64,000 nucleotides of DNA, taken from NCBI GenBank assembly GCA_014607495.2, contig CP053153.1, forward strand, positions 13,268,001 to 13,332,000. Reading direction: 5' to 3'. The translations under genes and the position numbers were made by a program. Source of the DNA: Carposina sasakii (taxonomy: Eukaryota; Arthropoda; Insecta; Lepidoptera; Carposinidae). The notes under the pieces were generated by a model that did not search any database, was not told the DNA's origin, and saw nothing but the letters and a program-made list of their open reading frames with translations. This document shows, one piece after another, positions 32,068 through 43,951 of the stretch; position 1 is the stretch's first letter; every line of letters starts with the position of its first letter.

Positions 32068-32601
32068 GTGTACATGGCTGTTGTACTGCAAAATCTCTTA
32101 CATTCCTCCGAGGCGTGGTGCATGTACCGTCGCCACATACGCACTCTGGATCAATTCCACCTCAAGTGCCTCCGATCAATTATGAGAATCAGGTGGTCCG
32201 ACCGAGTGCGTAATACCGAAGTATTGCGAAGAGCCAATGTAAGTGGCATTGAGGCCTACTTAATGCGTCGGCAGCTTCGGTGGTGCGGTCATGTGTCTCG
32301 TATGGCGGAGGAGAGATTGGCTAAGCGCATCTTCTTTTCTGAACTGGAGGAGGGCAAGCGGAAACGCGGCGGGCAACTCCTCAGATACAAAGATGTTCCG
32401 AAAAGACATATGAAGAGATGCAATATAGATCCATCTAAATGGGAAGTTTTGGCAGCACAACGACCAGAGTGGCGCAGGACGGTGATAAAGCAAGTACACG
32501 AGTTCGAGGAGCAGCGTCAAGCTGACCTTGACGCTAAACGTGATGAACTAAAGACTCGTCCTCCTGCTGCCATTATCTATAATACAATAATGGCGCACTA
32601 A
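32068..32601 (+). pseudogene. LINE ORF2 C-terminal fragment (177 codons)
   Basis: The frame reads [20 protein letters not shown], then [31 protein letters not shown] and later [14 protein letters not shown]. This run is the region after the polymerase motifs in RTE/Ingi-like non-LTR reverse transcriptases, known from many insect genomes. The polymerase and endonuclease parts are absent, so the copy is dead. The frame ends at a stop at 32599-32601; a zinc-finger-like continuation is found one base out of frame just after it. Confidence 0.8.
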
Positions 32602-32696
32602 CCTGTCCTCTGTGTGCGCGGGCGTTCAGGGCGAAGATTGGCTATGTAAATGTAAGCCATCTCCGAGCGCATGAACGCCAACTTAGTAATATCTAG
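32601..32696 (+). pseudogene. Out-of-frame C2H2 finger end of the same LINE
   Basis: In the +1 frame the sequence gives TCPLCARAFRAKIGYV and SHLRAHERQ, then a stop. A Cys-x2-Cys ... His-x3-His finger is the known C-terminus of this LINE group. A one-base change near the preceding stop explains the split. Confidence 0.6.
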
Positions 32697-32960
32697 GAGT
32701 AGAAGTGGTCGCTATGACCGAAATTGGTCGGAGGTCATCATTATCATCATAATCATCATATTGTCAGAAGTAAAGTTTCGAAGCCTAGTCCTTTTTCTCT
32801 TTTGTCTTGTGGCCTATTTTATATAAAAATTATATAAATCTGACAATATTATAACTCTTAAACTTCGTACACGGCTTAACGTAATATATATTTGCCCTTT
32901 AGTTAAATTTTACTTTAGTAAGCTCGAGTTTTGGGAGGAAGTCGGTTTTTCGTTTTAAAA

Positions 32961-33482
32961 AAATTATTAATTATTATAAAACCAAATTGAATTTGATTCT
33001 GAATTCCTTATTTCTTAGTATTTTTCAAATATTTATTTGTCAAATGCCTCCTCCACTAGCATGAGCTTTCACACTTCCTACACCCCGATAGGTTGCAGTT
33101 TCCATTTTTATTCGTACGCGAGAAACCGGTGCTTGTTTCAAATACACTCATCCCGATACAAGGTTATTGTTATTGGCTATCGTATCGTGTTCTATTGAAT
33201 ATAAGATTTATAGTTTGTATATAGAGTAATACGATAACAGCTTAGATATAATAAGAACGAATGGGAAACAAATTTTTCTTTGGGCTCTTTACCGGTCGTT
33301 GCTTTTGTTTTGAATTTGAAAAGCGGGTGGAATATTTGTTTGCACACGCGTATAGACTAAAACATAGGTTGGTATGAACTAGTATGAAGTCGCTGGCGAT
33401 TCCTTCCAACTTTTCATTACGATATTAATGCTTACCTACTGAACATATTATACCTAACTGCACTTTTAAAAAACGTAGAGTT
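32961..33482. other. Non-coding stretch
   Basis: AT-rich, no gene. A - strand donor-like site (CAGTAG before GTAAGC) lies at about 33432-33442 without a coding frame upstream. Confidence 0.4.
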
Positions 33483-33866
33483 TACAGTGTGTTTTTTTGT
33501 TGCCACCCTTAACGAAGGGTACGTACTCTATACATCAAATAAAAGTAAGTTTATGGCAAAAAAAATGCTGGGAAGTGATGTAATTTTTTTTTACAATTTT
33601 TTTTATTACTTCATCGGGTGAAATTTATAATGTCCAGCCGTTATGCTAGTTCTTTTATAGACAGATAATTATTTCTCGTGAAAATCTTGCTACGCGTGTC
33701 AATGTGCATTTATGCAGAAAAACGCAGTCTATTTACTCAACTTTGGACCCTAATATCTTGGGAACCAGATACTTCCCAGGTATGCTTCTATGGAGAAAAA
33801 TGATCGTGATGATGAGGAGGTTCCGTAGTTGTCGGGAACGTTAACGACCAAAAATTACCCTGTATA
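33483..33866 (-). mobile_element. CAGGGTG-end element, family 1, copy c
   Basis: A full-length reversed copy of 384 bp. It runs from TTGTTGCCACCCTTAACG to GTTAACGACCAAAAATTACC and ends CCTGTATA. It gives the best estimate of the family length. There is no coding frame. Confidence 0.85.
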
Positions 33867-34683
33867 GTGTTCTGTGCAGATAACTCGATTTATTTGAGGA
33901 TTCATTTTAGGAAATAAGAGACTTTTATCTTTAGAAGCCAAGAGTTAGATAGGTTCCTAGGTACCTAGGAAATCTTTACCTTTGATGCCTCTAAAATATT
34001 ATAATTTAGTTTTCATTTCGGAAATAAATTGAGCTCCGACATAATGAAGACGGGACATAAAGGCTGCAGACTAATTTGGTCGCCATCTTGCGGTTGCCAT
34101 GGCAACGCGACGGTCCCCCCCTACCCCCCACTGCACTTGCGTTGCATCCAGACTATGCCATATAGAAATGTATGGAGCTTCATTGAACTGATTGCCAATT
34201 ATAGGAGAAATCGCTTAGGAACCAGTTTTCGCATGAATTTAGGGAATTAATGGAGATCTTTGGATTATTTTTGGTAAAAATAATCTTTTCTATATCTAAC
34301 TTTACTTTTGGTAAGTACATATATATCAAAGCTTATATCTGTTAGTCACTAATTTTTTTCTGGTTTTACAAAGGCCTATTTAATTTTTATGCTAAATTTA
34401 ACATTAAATAGGTATATTATGACTTTTATCTCCCATTCTGGCTTAAGTATATCTTCCATTTTGACTTAAATATGCTATTATGCCATAACTCTGCCGTTTT
34501 AGTTTAAGCCTGCCATTTTATCTTCTTAGGCGTTTGTGGCCTAAATCTGTTATTATCTCCTGGATGTGACAGCTCTGAATATTAAGATAAGAATTTGTAC
34601 TGACACTGCCATTATTTTCAATCTTTAATTTTATTTCAAGAATTCTATTCTGTGTTACTTCGTCATCCATCTGTTATCGTTAA
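33867..34683. other. Non-coding stretch
   Basis: No gene was found. A palindrome with GTTGCCATGGCAAC at 34093-34106 lies in a GC-richer patch. Confidence 0.4.
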
Positions 34684-34862
34684 GGACATAGTTATGCAAA
34701 CGGGAACCAACCCGCTAATGTATAAAATAAAATTTTAGGCTACATAAGCATTCAATAATTAACTTTCTATCAACCTTGTAAACATCAAAATAGTCTGTAA
34801 ATTTTGTTAGAATTCGATCTTACTGTTTATGTGGGTTGGTTCCCGTTTGCATAACTAAGTCC
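34684..34862. mobile_element. PIF/Harbinger-like MITE, 179 bp
   Basis: The ends are 29-bp inverted repeats that differ at one site; they start GGACATAGTTATGCAAACGG on the left and GGACTTAGTTATGCAAACGG on the right (reverse strand). The element is flanked by TAA at 34681-34683 and 34863-34865. A 3-bp TWA target and GG start are the PIF/Harbinger pattern. It has no transposase. Confidence 0.85.
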
Positions 34863-34865
34863 TAA

Positions 34866-35793
34866 GTCCTTGGTCTGGCATTTGGTTTTTAATTTGCCAT
34901 TTTGTTTCTAATCTGCAATCTCGTCTGAAATCTGTCATCTTACTTATCACAGGACTGCTCTATGTGCTATCTTTTTAATATAATTAATTTTCTCATGAAA
35001 CGTGAAAAAACCGAACTAAATAAGAATTTATTTCAAAATAAAGTGAAAAATCAAGGACTTATAATACTTTTCTATAAGCAAGCAAATAATATTTGTTATT
35101 GAAAGCAACATGTGGAAAAATGTCAAACATACATAATGTTCTCGCAGAAAACTTTTCTAATTGATATTTATTTCGAAAGTAGGTAAGCAAAAACATCCTC
35201 TGCCGCCGCAAAAACGCGAAAACTTCAAAATAGCGCATCTAAGTTAAATTTATTCTCCGTATTGCCGTCTCTTTCCCTCTCTTTTCACGGAAATAGGAAA
35301 TTCGCCGCTAGAGGCCGCCTCCGAATTATAAACTCGGGCGAAATTTGCACACAGGACTTTGTAATTGCAAATTTTGTCGTTTCACGCATGCGCACTGGCG
35401 CGATCAATACGTTCCACGTTTTATTATTGTTTTTTTATTCAATACACTCGTATTTGCCGCCAAAAAATCGCGAGAAAAATCTTGTAGAATGAGCGAGTTT
35501 TTTTAGGTTTAATAAAATATTGTACCGTAAGTTGAAAGTTTAATATTTGATGTTAAAAGCGTCGGCTCTTGGGGTGGTAAGGGTGGGGGTGGGCCGCCCG
35601 CTCCTATTGGATAGTTACTCTAAACTATTGCCTGAAACTTTCATTAATGCATTCTATTGCCACGTTTATGCAGTCTTAGTATCTCTAGAAGTGGAATTAG
35701 TAATTTAGTTATATACACAAAGATAAGTAAATAAAATCTAAAAATGATATTTTTAACATACCTAAAACTTTTTTACATAGGTATAATTTATAA
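34866..35793. other. Non-coding with a CpG-richer patch
   Basis: The patch at 35265-35470 holds CACGCATGCGCACTGGCGC, close to an NRF1-type site, and is the best promoter-like spot here. No exon is recognisable next to it. Confidence 0.4.
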
Positions 35794-36103
35794 TCTATAC
35801 ATATAATAAAAATGTAACGGATCGCTGTCTGTGCATGGAAGATATATGAGAAAAAATATTATAGGAGACCTTTATCAACGCAATAGTACCCAAAAGAATG
35901 ATTTGAATTTTTGTCTGTGCGTTTGTGCACGCTAATCTCAAAAACGGCTGAACCGATTTCGATGCAGTTTTCAGGAATATATTGTGACAGGTCCCACTTA
36001 ACATATGCTACTTTTTATCCCGGGAAAATGTTTTTAACCCGGATAATTTCGTCATTTTGTTTTTTCTGTAGTCCACGCGGATGGAGTCGCGGGCGTCCAC
36101 TAG
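35794..36103 (+). mobile_element. Non-autonomous Helitron, complete copy
   Basis: It starts TCTATACATATAATAAAA after an A and ends GGGCGTCCACTAG before a T, with a GC hairpin (CCGCGGATGGAGTCGCGGGC style: CGCGGATGGAGTCGCGGGCG) just inside the end. These are Helitron hallmarks, with insertion between A and T. At 310 bp it has no Rep/helicase frame. It is the reference for the copies at 4546, 9592, 13500 and 50612. Confidence 0.88.
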
Positions 36104-37949
36104 TTTATTAATAAAGTTGTTCATAGAAAGCTCTACCTAAATTTCAAGAAAATAAGTATCTACGATAGAAGTAAAGTTAGCTTATTTTATTAAATCGTCG
36201 TCAAAACAAAGAATTTCGCCCGTCCTCATATTATAATCTCATTAAATTTACCTACGCAAGACGTAATTTCCTCAAGATATTAGAGTTTCATAACTTTTCA
36301 GACGTTCCCGTGTTGTGAGAGGGGGGGTCGTTAAATATTTTATTTGCTCCCGAATTGCTCCTTTTGATTACGTTCCGAAACAAAATGGAGTAACCTTCAA
36401 TTGTTTCAGTAATCGACATCTTTTCATTTCCAATTTACTTTAATACCTTTCGCGAATACAATTTACGTTTAATTTTGTTTGGAATGAAACGATGGAAGAA
36501 TCTAGAAGTCTTGAAATTTTATTTTTGCTTATCTATACATTTAACAAAGTTATCAGTGTTTTTGGTGGTTCGAATCATGTGCTACAACAATTATAGTGTA
36601 AGCGGTGTTGTGGGATGCTGTATTTAAACTTAAAATCTTTTAACTGAATAAATAAATAAAATTAAAAAATATATAAATTCGTATATATCTATGTAGGTAT
36701 TTGTAGTTAATGAGACCGCTATCCTATATAAACAATAAACTAGGTTGCCCATGTCAATGCCTATAGTATTTCACGCACAAATATAGACCCTGAAAATGTG
36801 TAATACCTACCTATGTTCAAGCATAACTCTATCTCATGTTTATATACCTACTTGCCTATGCAAAAAAGCAATGAGTTTTTGTACACATATACAAAACATA
36901 GAAAAACGCGAACACCAGAAACAAAAGTGTCATAAATGTTGGGGGAAAACACGAAGGCCCGACTTGACGTAGGTACAGGTACATCGAGGCATTTTCGCCT
37001 GCATTCTCAACTAACTAACGAGCCAATATGCTGATGCTATGCGGACGTCTGCGGCCGGCTGGGCTACTCTTGTGTCCAAATTGAATCGAAATTGATTTGG
37101 AAATCGGTAATAGGGCCTCTCTCTACGTTTTGAATTATACGATAAAATGTTTAATATATTTAAAGTGGAATTTGTTTCGGGTCAATCATCATTTGCTGCA
37201 ATTTTTAAGAATTTCCGTAAGCTTTGAATCTTTATTTTCTATAGAAAATAAGAATCGACTTAAAACGGTAGTAACCCTACCATCATATATCTACATAGTG
37301 ATGTAGACGTATATACGAGACTTTGAATTAGGAATTCTCTTGCTATTGTAGGCATTGGTAACAACTAGAATTCGGTTCTATCTATGTTATAAGTACCTAC
37401 TTGTGATTTTCGGGTTCAGAATATTTTCTCCTTTTCCCAGTAGCACTATTCTTTTCTATTACTCAAAAGAGTCATTTGCTAAAGCGAGAAAGATAGCCTG
37501 AATACTAGCGAAACCCTAGATGCGATGATGTAGAATTCCTAAAGATGTAGAACACACACAACACAATCTTTTTTAATGGTGCGTCCATTCGTACTAACCA
37601 TGGAATTCTCGGCTTAATGAAGATTGGTAATTTTTGAGCGCAATAACTTAGATTCTTCCGTAAATTAATGAGCGGTTCTCACGGAGAGATGGCCAGTGAT
37701 TGCGACGAGATAATCGGGTTAAAACTACTTTATGATCATTAATTCATGATAAATCCCTCATGTGATGTTAGTTTCATCTACCTCGCTATATATATATTTA
37801 GGTAAATTAAGTATTTTTTCTTTTGTACAAACTTTAATTTTAAACTAGCGAACGTCTACAGCTTTGTCTGCGTAAGTAATCTTTAGAATTCCTGTTTTTC
37901 CTGTATATAGTGAAATTTAGCGAAATACCTTCGTAGCGTGCCTCTAGAC
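36104..37949. other. Non-coding stretch
   Basis: AT-rich with no convincing coding frame or repeat boundary. A degenerate Helitron-like end (ACTAGCGAACGTCTACAG) occurs at about 37844. Confidence 0.4.
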
Positions 37950-38120
37950 CAGTGGCTCCCAAAGTGGTCCAGGTGGACCTCCAGGGGTCCACAGGCGATA
38001 CGATGGGGGTCTCCATTTGCTTCACAATTAATTGGTATGTGATGTAGGCCTATAGGGGGTCCACGAGAAACAGTTAACATTTGAAAGGGGTCTATGAGAA
38101 AAAAAAATTGTGAATCCCTG
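37950..38120. mobile_element. hAT-like MITE, 171 bp
   Basis: The ends are CAGTGGCTCCCAAAGTGG and, from the other side, CAGGGATTCACAA. An 8-bp flank, CTCTAGAC on the left and CTCAACAC on the right, agrees at 6 of 8 sites. CAGTGG-type ends with 8-bp duplications are the hAT pattern. It contains several GGGGTCC words. Confidence 0.65.
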
Positions 38121-38128
38121 CTCAACAC

Positions 38129-38529
38129 TCTTGGAATATACCTACAGGGCAAATCTTCCGCTACCCAGTAATTTTATCTTTGCGTTGTCTGTCAATTAAA
38201 TACATAAAAAATTATTAACTTAATTTTAAAAAGAGCTGAAGTTTATAGATCTTAAAGAAATCAAATTACAGAGTATATAAATACACCTACAACCCGTCAA
38301 CTCCTAATAAGAAAGGACGCTCAGCCAGTGGTTTTCCACCTAAAATCTTGGCCACATTTTCTTATTCACTCGATCGGCAAGAACTATCGATATCAATGAA
38401 AGAGCACTCGATAAGATCGCTCGAGTAAAAAGAATGCGATCCACCTGAACGAGTGGCGCTCTCCAAACCACTGTGATCATGGAGGATGGACTAAAGGGAG
38501 GTGGCTTATCAACGTTTGTCTATACATAT
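38129..38529. other. Non-coding stretch
   Basis: No gene was found. ATCGATATCAATGAAAGAGC and other A/T-rich words occur, but no motif is assigned. Confidence 0.35.
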
Positions 38530-39060
38530 GGGATCATCATCAGCCTATTGCAGTCCACTGCTGGATGAAGGCCTCCCTCAGGGCACAAGACTACCATGCG
38601 GGGTATTTGCCCATAGTCACCACGCTGGGCAGGCGGGTTGGTGACCGCAGTTTGTATTTTGGACTATGTTCTATGCTGCTCTGGGAGTGAAAAAAAAACG
38701 TATAATACTACAGCTGCTTCTCTTCCCGGGCATACTGTACAAGTCAGTAGAGAGGCAAGAGGGTCTTGGTGTTTTGTAGGCGATGGGCTGACCACCTGTC
38801 ACTACTAACCGAACTTGTACATCTCAATTATACCCTCAAAATTGGTCAGAAGTGGCATCATGTGGTCCTATCGGCCCTTTGTGCTCTGCCTATCCCGTAA
38901 GGGATAAAGGCGTGATTATATATATATATATATATGTTGTCAACACTGGAGGCGCTGTTGCCCACCTCCCGGAAACCCTTAATCGCCTCGTACGATACCC
39001 ACGGGCAGACATGGGTGGTACGAATTCTACTCTGCCGGCATCATGCGGCCAGCGGACATA
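38530..39060 (-). repeat. LINE tail and Repeat Z, reversed composite
   Basis: Three parts match other copies in reverse: the LINE tail (38535-38670), Repeat Z with its extension (38700-38917) and the block that follows Z at 25451-25560 (38935-39055). A (TA)n run sits at 38918-38934 in place of the ACAT microsatellite. Confidence 0.65.
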
Positions 39061-41127
39061 TGGAGTAAAGAATATAAATGGCTGCGTTCCCAAAATAGGT
39101 TGCGAATGGGGGAGATCATGCAGTCACAGTTTCTTAGTAGACTCAACCACATATAAAGGCATAAATTTGGGTTTGTCCGGTAGCGAACATATGACGAATG
39201 CCAAAGCAAACCGAGGGCGGATCACTTATTCATTTATAATAGTATCATCGCTGATGATAAGCGGAAGGTCTACCCTTCAATGCTAATGTTAGCTACTGAT
39301 TGCTTAATACTGCTTAATATTTTCCAGCTCTGTTTTGGTAACAGCATGTCCTTTTTGTTCTTCTTTTCTGTCTGCGACCACTTATCCGCAAATCCCGGGA
39401 TCCCGCGGGAAGTCACGCGCCGGGACCGTCCCGGGAGCAACAAGTGAGGCTTCCAACCTAATTATAATAGGAGAGAACCACAGTTACCTCTACAGTAGCA
39501 TTTTTGAAGAATCCATTTTTGGTGTAGAAATGATACAAACAATTTTTCCAGAAAATGTATTAAGACATGCGTCACCGTCGATTGCTTTTTTAAAATAAAA
39601 GGGCAAACAAACTTAAAGTAAACGAAATGCATATTATCAACAAAAATGTGATGGTAACAAGGTATGTATAGATAATCGAGCGAGAGAGATCTAGGGATTT
39701 ACTAATAAAAAAAATGTATAAGCTACATTTGCTGTCAAGTATCTTGAGAACGTTTGAACGAAGTCGCAGATCAGTGCTAGCCTTGCTAATATTATAAATT
39801 GCTATAGTTTGGATGTGTATTACTCTTTATCAAGGTATCTTGATCTCCATTAGTCGGTTTCGCAAGCGAAGTATCGGCCATAAGCAATATAATATTTGGA
39901 AATGAAATTTTATTAGGCGTTCTATAATCCTGAGGATGCCACGGTTGTTGGCGAAACATATGTAGATTATTATTTCGGAAATAGTGCGATGTATTATCTT
40001 GCATGCTAGGTGCTCGGGTCTGGTTTCTGTCGCGATTGTAGTTAGTGCAAGTGCTTGTTTTCTCATTTATGAGTTATCAGATCCGAGGGTCTGTGGAGGG
40101 TGGGCGCCCCCATAGTAATATTTGGAAGTAAAAACAAAAATAAAAACGCTTATCAAGGAATCGTTTTTCACTATATAGGTACATACTGTATCACATAAAT
40201 CGCGTTACTTATGTCTACGATCTAGATTCTAGATCCTTGCGTAATGTTATTTGCTGGAACACATTTTTTTATTCCATGTTTAAACATTCACATAATATTT
40301 GAAAATACAAGCCCGTCCATTGTTCTAGATGATAAAATATTCTTAATGTAGGTATTATTTGCATTATTCATCGACTTGCCTGATACAGTATTATTCCAGT
40401 GTATTTAAATGGCCGTTTAATGAAAAAAAACGAATGTTTCATTGAAACTATGAAATTTTCATCAGGTAATAGGTGTCCTCGTGATGTTATAAATGTATTT
40501 ATGAGAAACGATGGGAAGTTAGTTATTTTTAATACTCCAAAAACGTTTAAACGGATATTAATGAATGTCGATTGCATTGTCGATTCTGACCATCACACTT
40601 AAACTTTTGAGAAAATGAGAAAAATCATCTAAACGTTTGAAAAAAACATGTTTTTTTTTAAAAAAAAAAACGGACATTGTCATACTTTTGTGATTTGTCC
40701 CTTAGGTAAAAAAATTCTTAGGGACCTTCATCATCTTTTGAGCATAAAACCTCTATTGTTATTATATAATTATAAGGAAAAAATAGTTTCAGGCAATAAA
40801 TATAGTAATTTAGTAAATAATAATGGTAGAAAGGTATGAATATGCCAACAAGTAAGTTAGTAAATAATTTTTTTTTTAAATATAACTTTTTAGTCAAACA
40901 ACGTGTTATTTACAATATATATTCAATCATAAGGGGCCTAGCATACGCTTTTTAATATATCGCGGATAATCCTGGCTGGCGAACGTTCCAAAATCTGTTT
41001 TATGGCGGGATTACCTTCGGAAAGCGACACAAAGCTCCCGTATGGGTTTTATTGCGATTTCAATACCGATCGAATTGTAATTTTGAATATTTTTCCATAT
41101 CTTTAAAGATAATTTTTGTGTTGATGC
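39061..41127. other. Non-coding stretch with weak open frames
   Basis: A CCCGGGATCCCGCGGGAAG block lies at 39385-39435 (like Repeat U). Open frames at 39321-39598 and 40400-40602 follow acceptor-like sites, but their composition is not clearly coding. Confidence 0.35.
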
Positions 41128-41255
41128 AGGGCTTCACTAGAATACATCAGCTGCATCTTCCTCCTTGTATGTAAGATTCGACTAAGAAACAGGTGCATAC
41201 TCTCAGCTATGCTGAACGAGGCCGGATGATCTAGTTTGTCATTCTGCAAATGGCT
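41128..41255 (+). repeat. Repeat W, copy 2
   Basis: It matches 25063 from CACTAGAATACATCAGCTGC onward. The right half is diverged (CTCAGCTATGCTGAACGAGG). Confidence 0.5.
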
Positions 41256-42917
41256 AGCCATTTTTGGGAACGCTGTATAATGTAGGTAGGTAAGTATATG
41301 TACTTTTAAAGTCGTGACAAAATGAGATGTCTAAAAGTTTTGTCATCAGTTTTGACTTTGGGAGCGCGGTAGTGCCTCCGCCAAGTTTAGCAATCAATGT
41401 AGCATGGCCGGAAAATTTATATTTCTAATTTTATAGCTGATCTTACGCACACCCAGTCCACCCAGATGTTACATAATTGTTCAAAAACGGCATAAAAACG
41501 TTTTCCTTTAAAATCTATTGTGGTATAAAGACATAACTTCTCGAAACAATCATCTAGTACTATTTCTGAGTTAACTACATCGTATATTATGTCCATGAAC
41601 TTGCACAGTCGTAAATTAAATCAACAACGTTTTAATCTATCGATGAGTAATAAACAACAGTATGTTTATAGCTTGATATGGTGTGACCTTTTGCGACTCA
41701 TGTTGGTATACCTACCGAGCTTTTATTAGTTATTTTTCATTACATCGGTGGTTACAATCTGAAGATTTAAATAAGTTTTTTCTCGGACATATAGCCATAA
41801 AAGGCTGCTATTTTTAAATATTTTTTGGATATTGAAAGAAAACTTTTTTAACTTAAACTTCACTTATTGTTTTTGCACAAATATAAATAGATAGGTAGGG
41901 AAGGTAGGTTATTTCAGTTACCTGTGTATGTCAGTCGCAACTCGCGTTAAATTTGACCTTTTAAAAACTGTCAATACTTTTGCCTAGAAAGATTCTTTAT
42001 TTTTTTATTCTATCGATAGAAATATCAAACTATCATGTTAGCATAAATTTTGCATGGAATTTAAAATAGATTGAACTTGGGTATACTTATAGTCCGTTTG
42101 AGAGCTGCAACTTTTTCCGGATGAAGGAAAATTTAATTTTCCGTGGAAATTGGAAGCCCGAGGCATGTCGGGCCATGAATCGAATTTGCCGGCAACCTTA
42201 CAGATACCTACTTTACTACTCAAGAATGTTACTTAATTTTATCCAAACTAACGAAATTTTTGACTATAGATAGCAGATAATGATCACTATGTCTGCTTTT
42301 TATAAATATATCATTCAAATCCCCATTTCACTATAATTTGGGCGGAATATACGAGCTTCCTTTTATTCCGAGATGGCTCTTCCCTGAGCTTATTGTATCC
42401 TTCTTCAGTCACAACTAAGAAGTTGAGTGCAACATCTAGTAATTAATAAAAGAGCTCGAATCATTCACTTATCTGCTGTTAAAATGTACTGTAAATCAGC
42501 CTTGAACCGACAATTATCGGCACTCTCGTAAATCACTTAAAGATATTTTAATTAAACAGCCTCTATATATCAGGCGGAGCGGTGAGGTGGCAAGGGAGGG
42601 GGTTGGGGGAATTAATTTAATTTTAACTTGATAATATATCGCGCCGTCGTCTTTGCTAATAATGGAATTATATTTGTACTTCCAAAATCCATTTGCATTC
42701 TTATTAGATCGAACGCCTGATGACAATATTGACGGAGAGTCTGGATAATTGATGGGACAGATATATGGTTTTATTTTTAGTCGGTTTAGGGTCTACGAGC
42801 CTAACATTCCTTATATTATTAGATAATGACCGTGCTTATAAGCTTATGCAAAGGGCGCTTGGATACTTACAACTGATTTGTTTGTTGACTGACGCGATTG
42901 GTCTATGAAAACTGATA
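41256..42917. other. Non-coding stretch
   Basis: AT-rich; no gene or clear repeat seen. Confidence 0.4.
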
Positions 42918-43261
42918 TACAGGGTGGTTTTTCGTTGCCACCCTAAACGAAGGGTACGTACTCTATACATCAAATAAAGTAAGTTTATGCCAAAAAAAAC
43001 GCTGGAAATCAATGTTAATTTAAAAAAAAAACTTGATCGGGCGAAATTTATAGTGTCCAGTGTTTATACTAGTTTTTTCATAGATAGATATTAATTATTT
43101 CTCATTAAAAAATCTGCTACACGTGTCAATGTGCATTTATGCAGAAAAAGTGCAGTCTATTTACTCAACTTTGGATCTTAATATTTTGGAAACCAGACAC
43201 TTCCCAGGTATGCTTCCATGAAGAAAAATGTTAGTGATGATAAGGAGATTCCGTAGTTTTC
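42918..43261 (-). mobile_element. CAGGGTG-end element, family 1, copy d (truncated)
   Basis: It begins TACAGGGTGGTTTTTCGTTG and follows the family to AGGAGATTCCGTAGTTTTC. The last 30 bp and the second end are missing. Confidence 0.8.
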
Positions 43262-43466
43262 TACTACGTATCGAAGGGATGTAGGGCATATTTTACGTAG
43301 AGCGCCGGTCATGAATGTGGATGATTATATGGGAATAAATGTTACGTCGTTGTTACCATGGATTTGAAATTGGATTTGTGAAAGAATGCATGAGAGTGAG
43401 TAATGACAGACGATAGGAATGAATAGAAGAAAGAAACCTTTGGTACATTACTTTAAAATTTAAAGT

Positions 43467-43524
43467 GGGTTCGATTCCCACTCGGGTGAAGAATTTTTTC
43501 CATTTTCTTTATTAATAATTTTAT
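43467..43524 (+). repeat. tRNA-derived SINE, copy 3, strongly 5' truncated
   Basis: Only the B box onward is left (GGGTTCGATTCCCACTCGGG to the TTATTAATAATTTTAT end). AATTTAAAGT flanks it at 43457-43466 and 43525-43534. Truncation at the 5' side with a duplicated target is the sign of target-primed reverse transcription. Confidence 0.75.
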
Positions 43525-43534
43525 AATTTAAAGT

Positions 43535-43951
43535 AAAGTAAGCTACAACATACTTCAAAATTTATTAATTCTTCCATTTCATGGTCCCATGTCCAAACAA
43601 TATGTAACAAAGCGGAGGTTTTTCCTATATTTTTACGCATATTTTTATCATTAAAAATGCAGGACACATTACTTGGGCAGGTAGACTTCATCTCACGGGC
43701 CTAATGCGTTTTCGTACACCGGACAATGGCTACGCTAGATATTCCCATTCACCCGACTATTCAGTCTGTAGATTGCCAAACCCCCTTCTAGGGGGCTGTC
43801 TACCCCCCTACAACCCTCCGGCATAAAGCGTAATTTCCGTATCGTATGGTCATTAATTTGTGAAGTAATATTCAATATTATTTTATCGTTGGTAACTAAA
43901 AGATTTCGCTTTTGAATTTAGATTTAGTAATATTTGACACATTATAAAAAT
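43535..43951. other. Non-coding stretch
   Basis: No gene. The C-rich words CCCCCTTCTAGGGGGC form a small palindrome near 43781-43797. Confidence 0.35.

Larger units (their letters stand above)
32061..32758 (+). mobile_element. 5'-truncated LINE inserted in Repeat A
   Basis: The 698-bp insertion replaces nothing at the target: copy 1 reads TTGCTTATATTGTCAG there, and here TTGCTTA and TATTGTCAG are split by the insert. No target duplication is visible. The insert holds the end of a LINE open frame, a short 3' region and a CATCATTATCATCATAATCA tail, as expected for a truncated non-LTR element. Confidence 0.8.
26603..32960 (+). repeat. Repeat A, copy 2, split by two insertions
   Basis: The edges match 3172-4010. 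The copy is broken at 26741/31555 by the Gypsy element, with 5-bp ATTGT duplicated, and at 32060/32759 by a LINE fragment. Removing both leaves about 840 bp, the length of copy 1. The pieces are 26603-26741, 31555-32060 and 32759-32960. Confidence 0.85.

Noticed and set aside
32260..32520. 86-codon - strand frame
   Set aside because: It is antisense to the recognised LINE protein fragment.
39321..39598. Open frame after TTAATATTTTCCAG
   Set aside because: The middle is a CCCGGGATCCCGCGGG repeat-like block, no family is visible, and two frames are open. Not strong enough for a gene call.
40400..40839. Two short + strand frames (68 and 63 codons)
   Set aside because: The first follows an acceptor-like CAG, but both are AT-rich and the opposite strand is equally open. 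Treated as chance.
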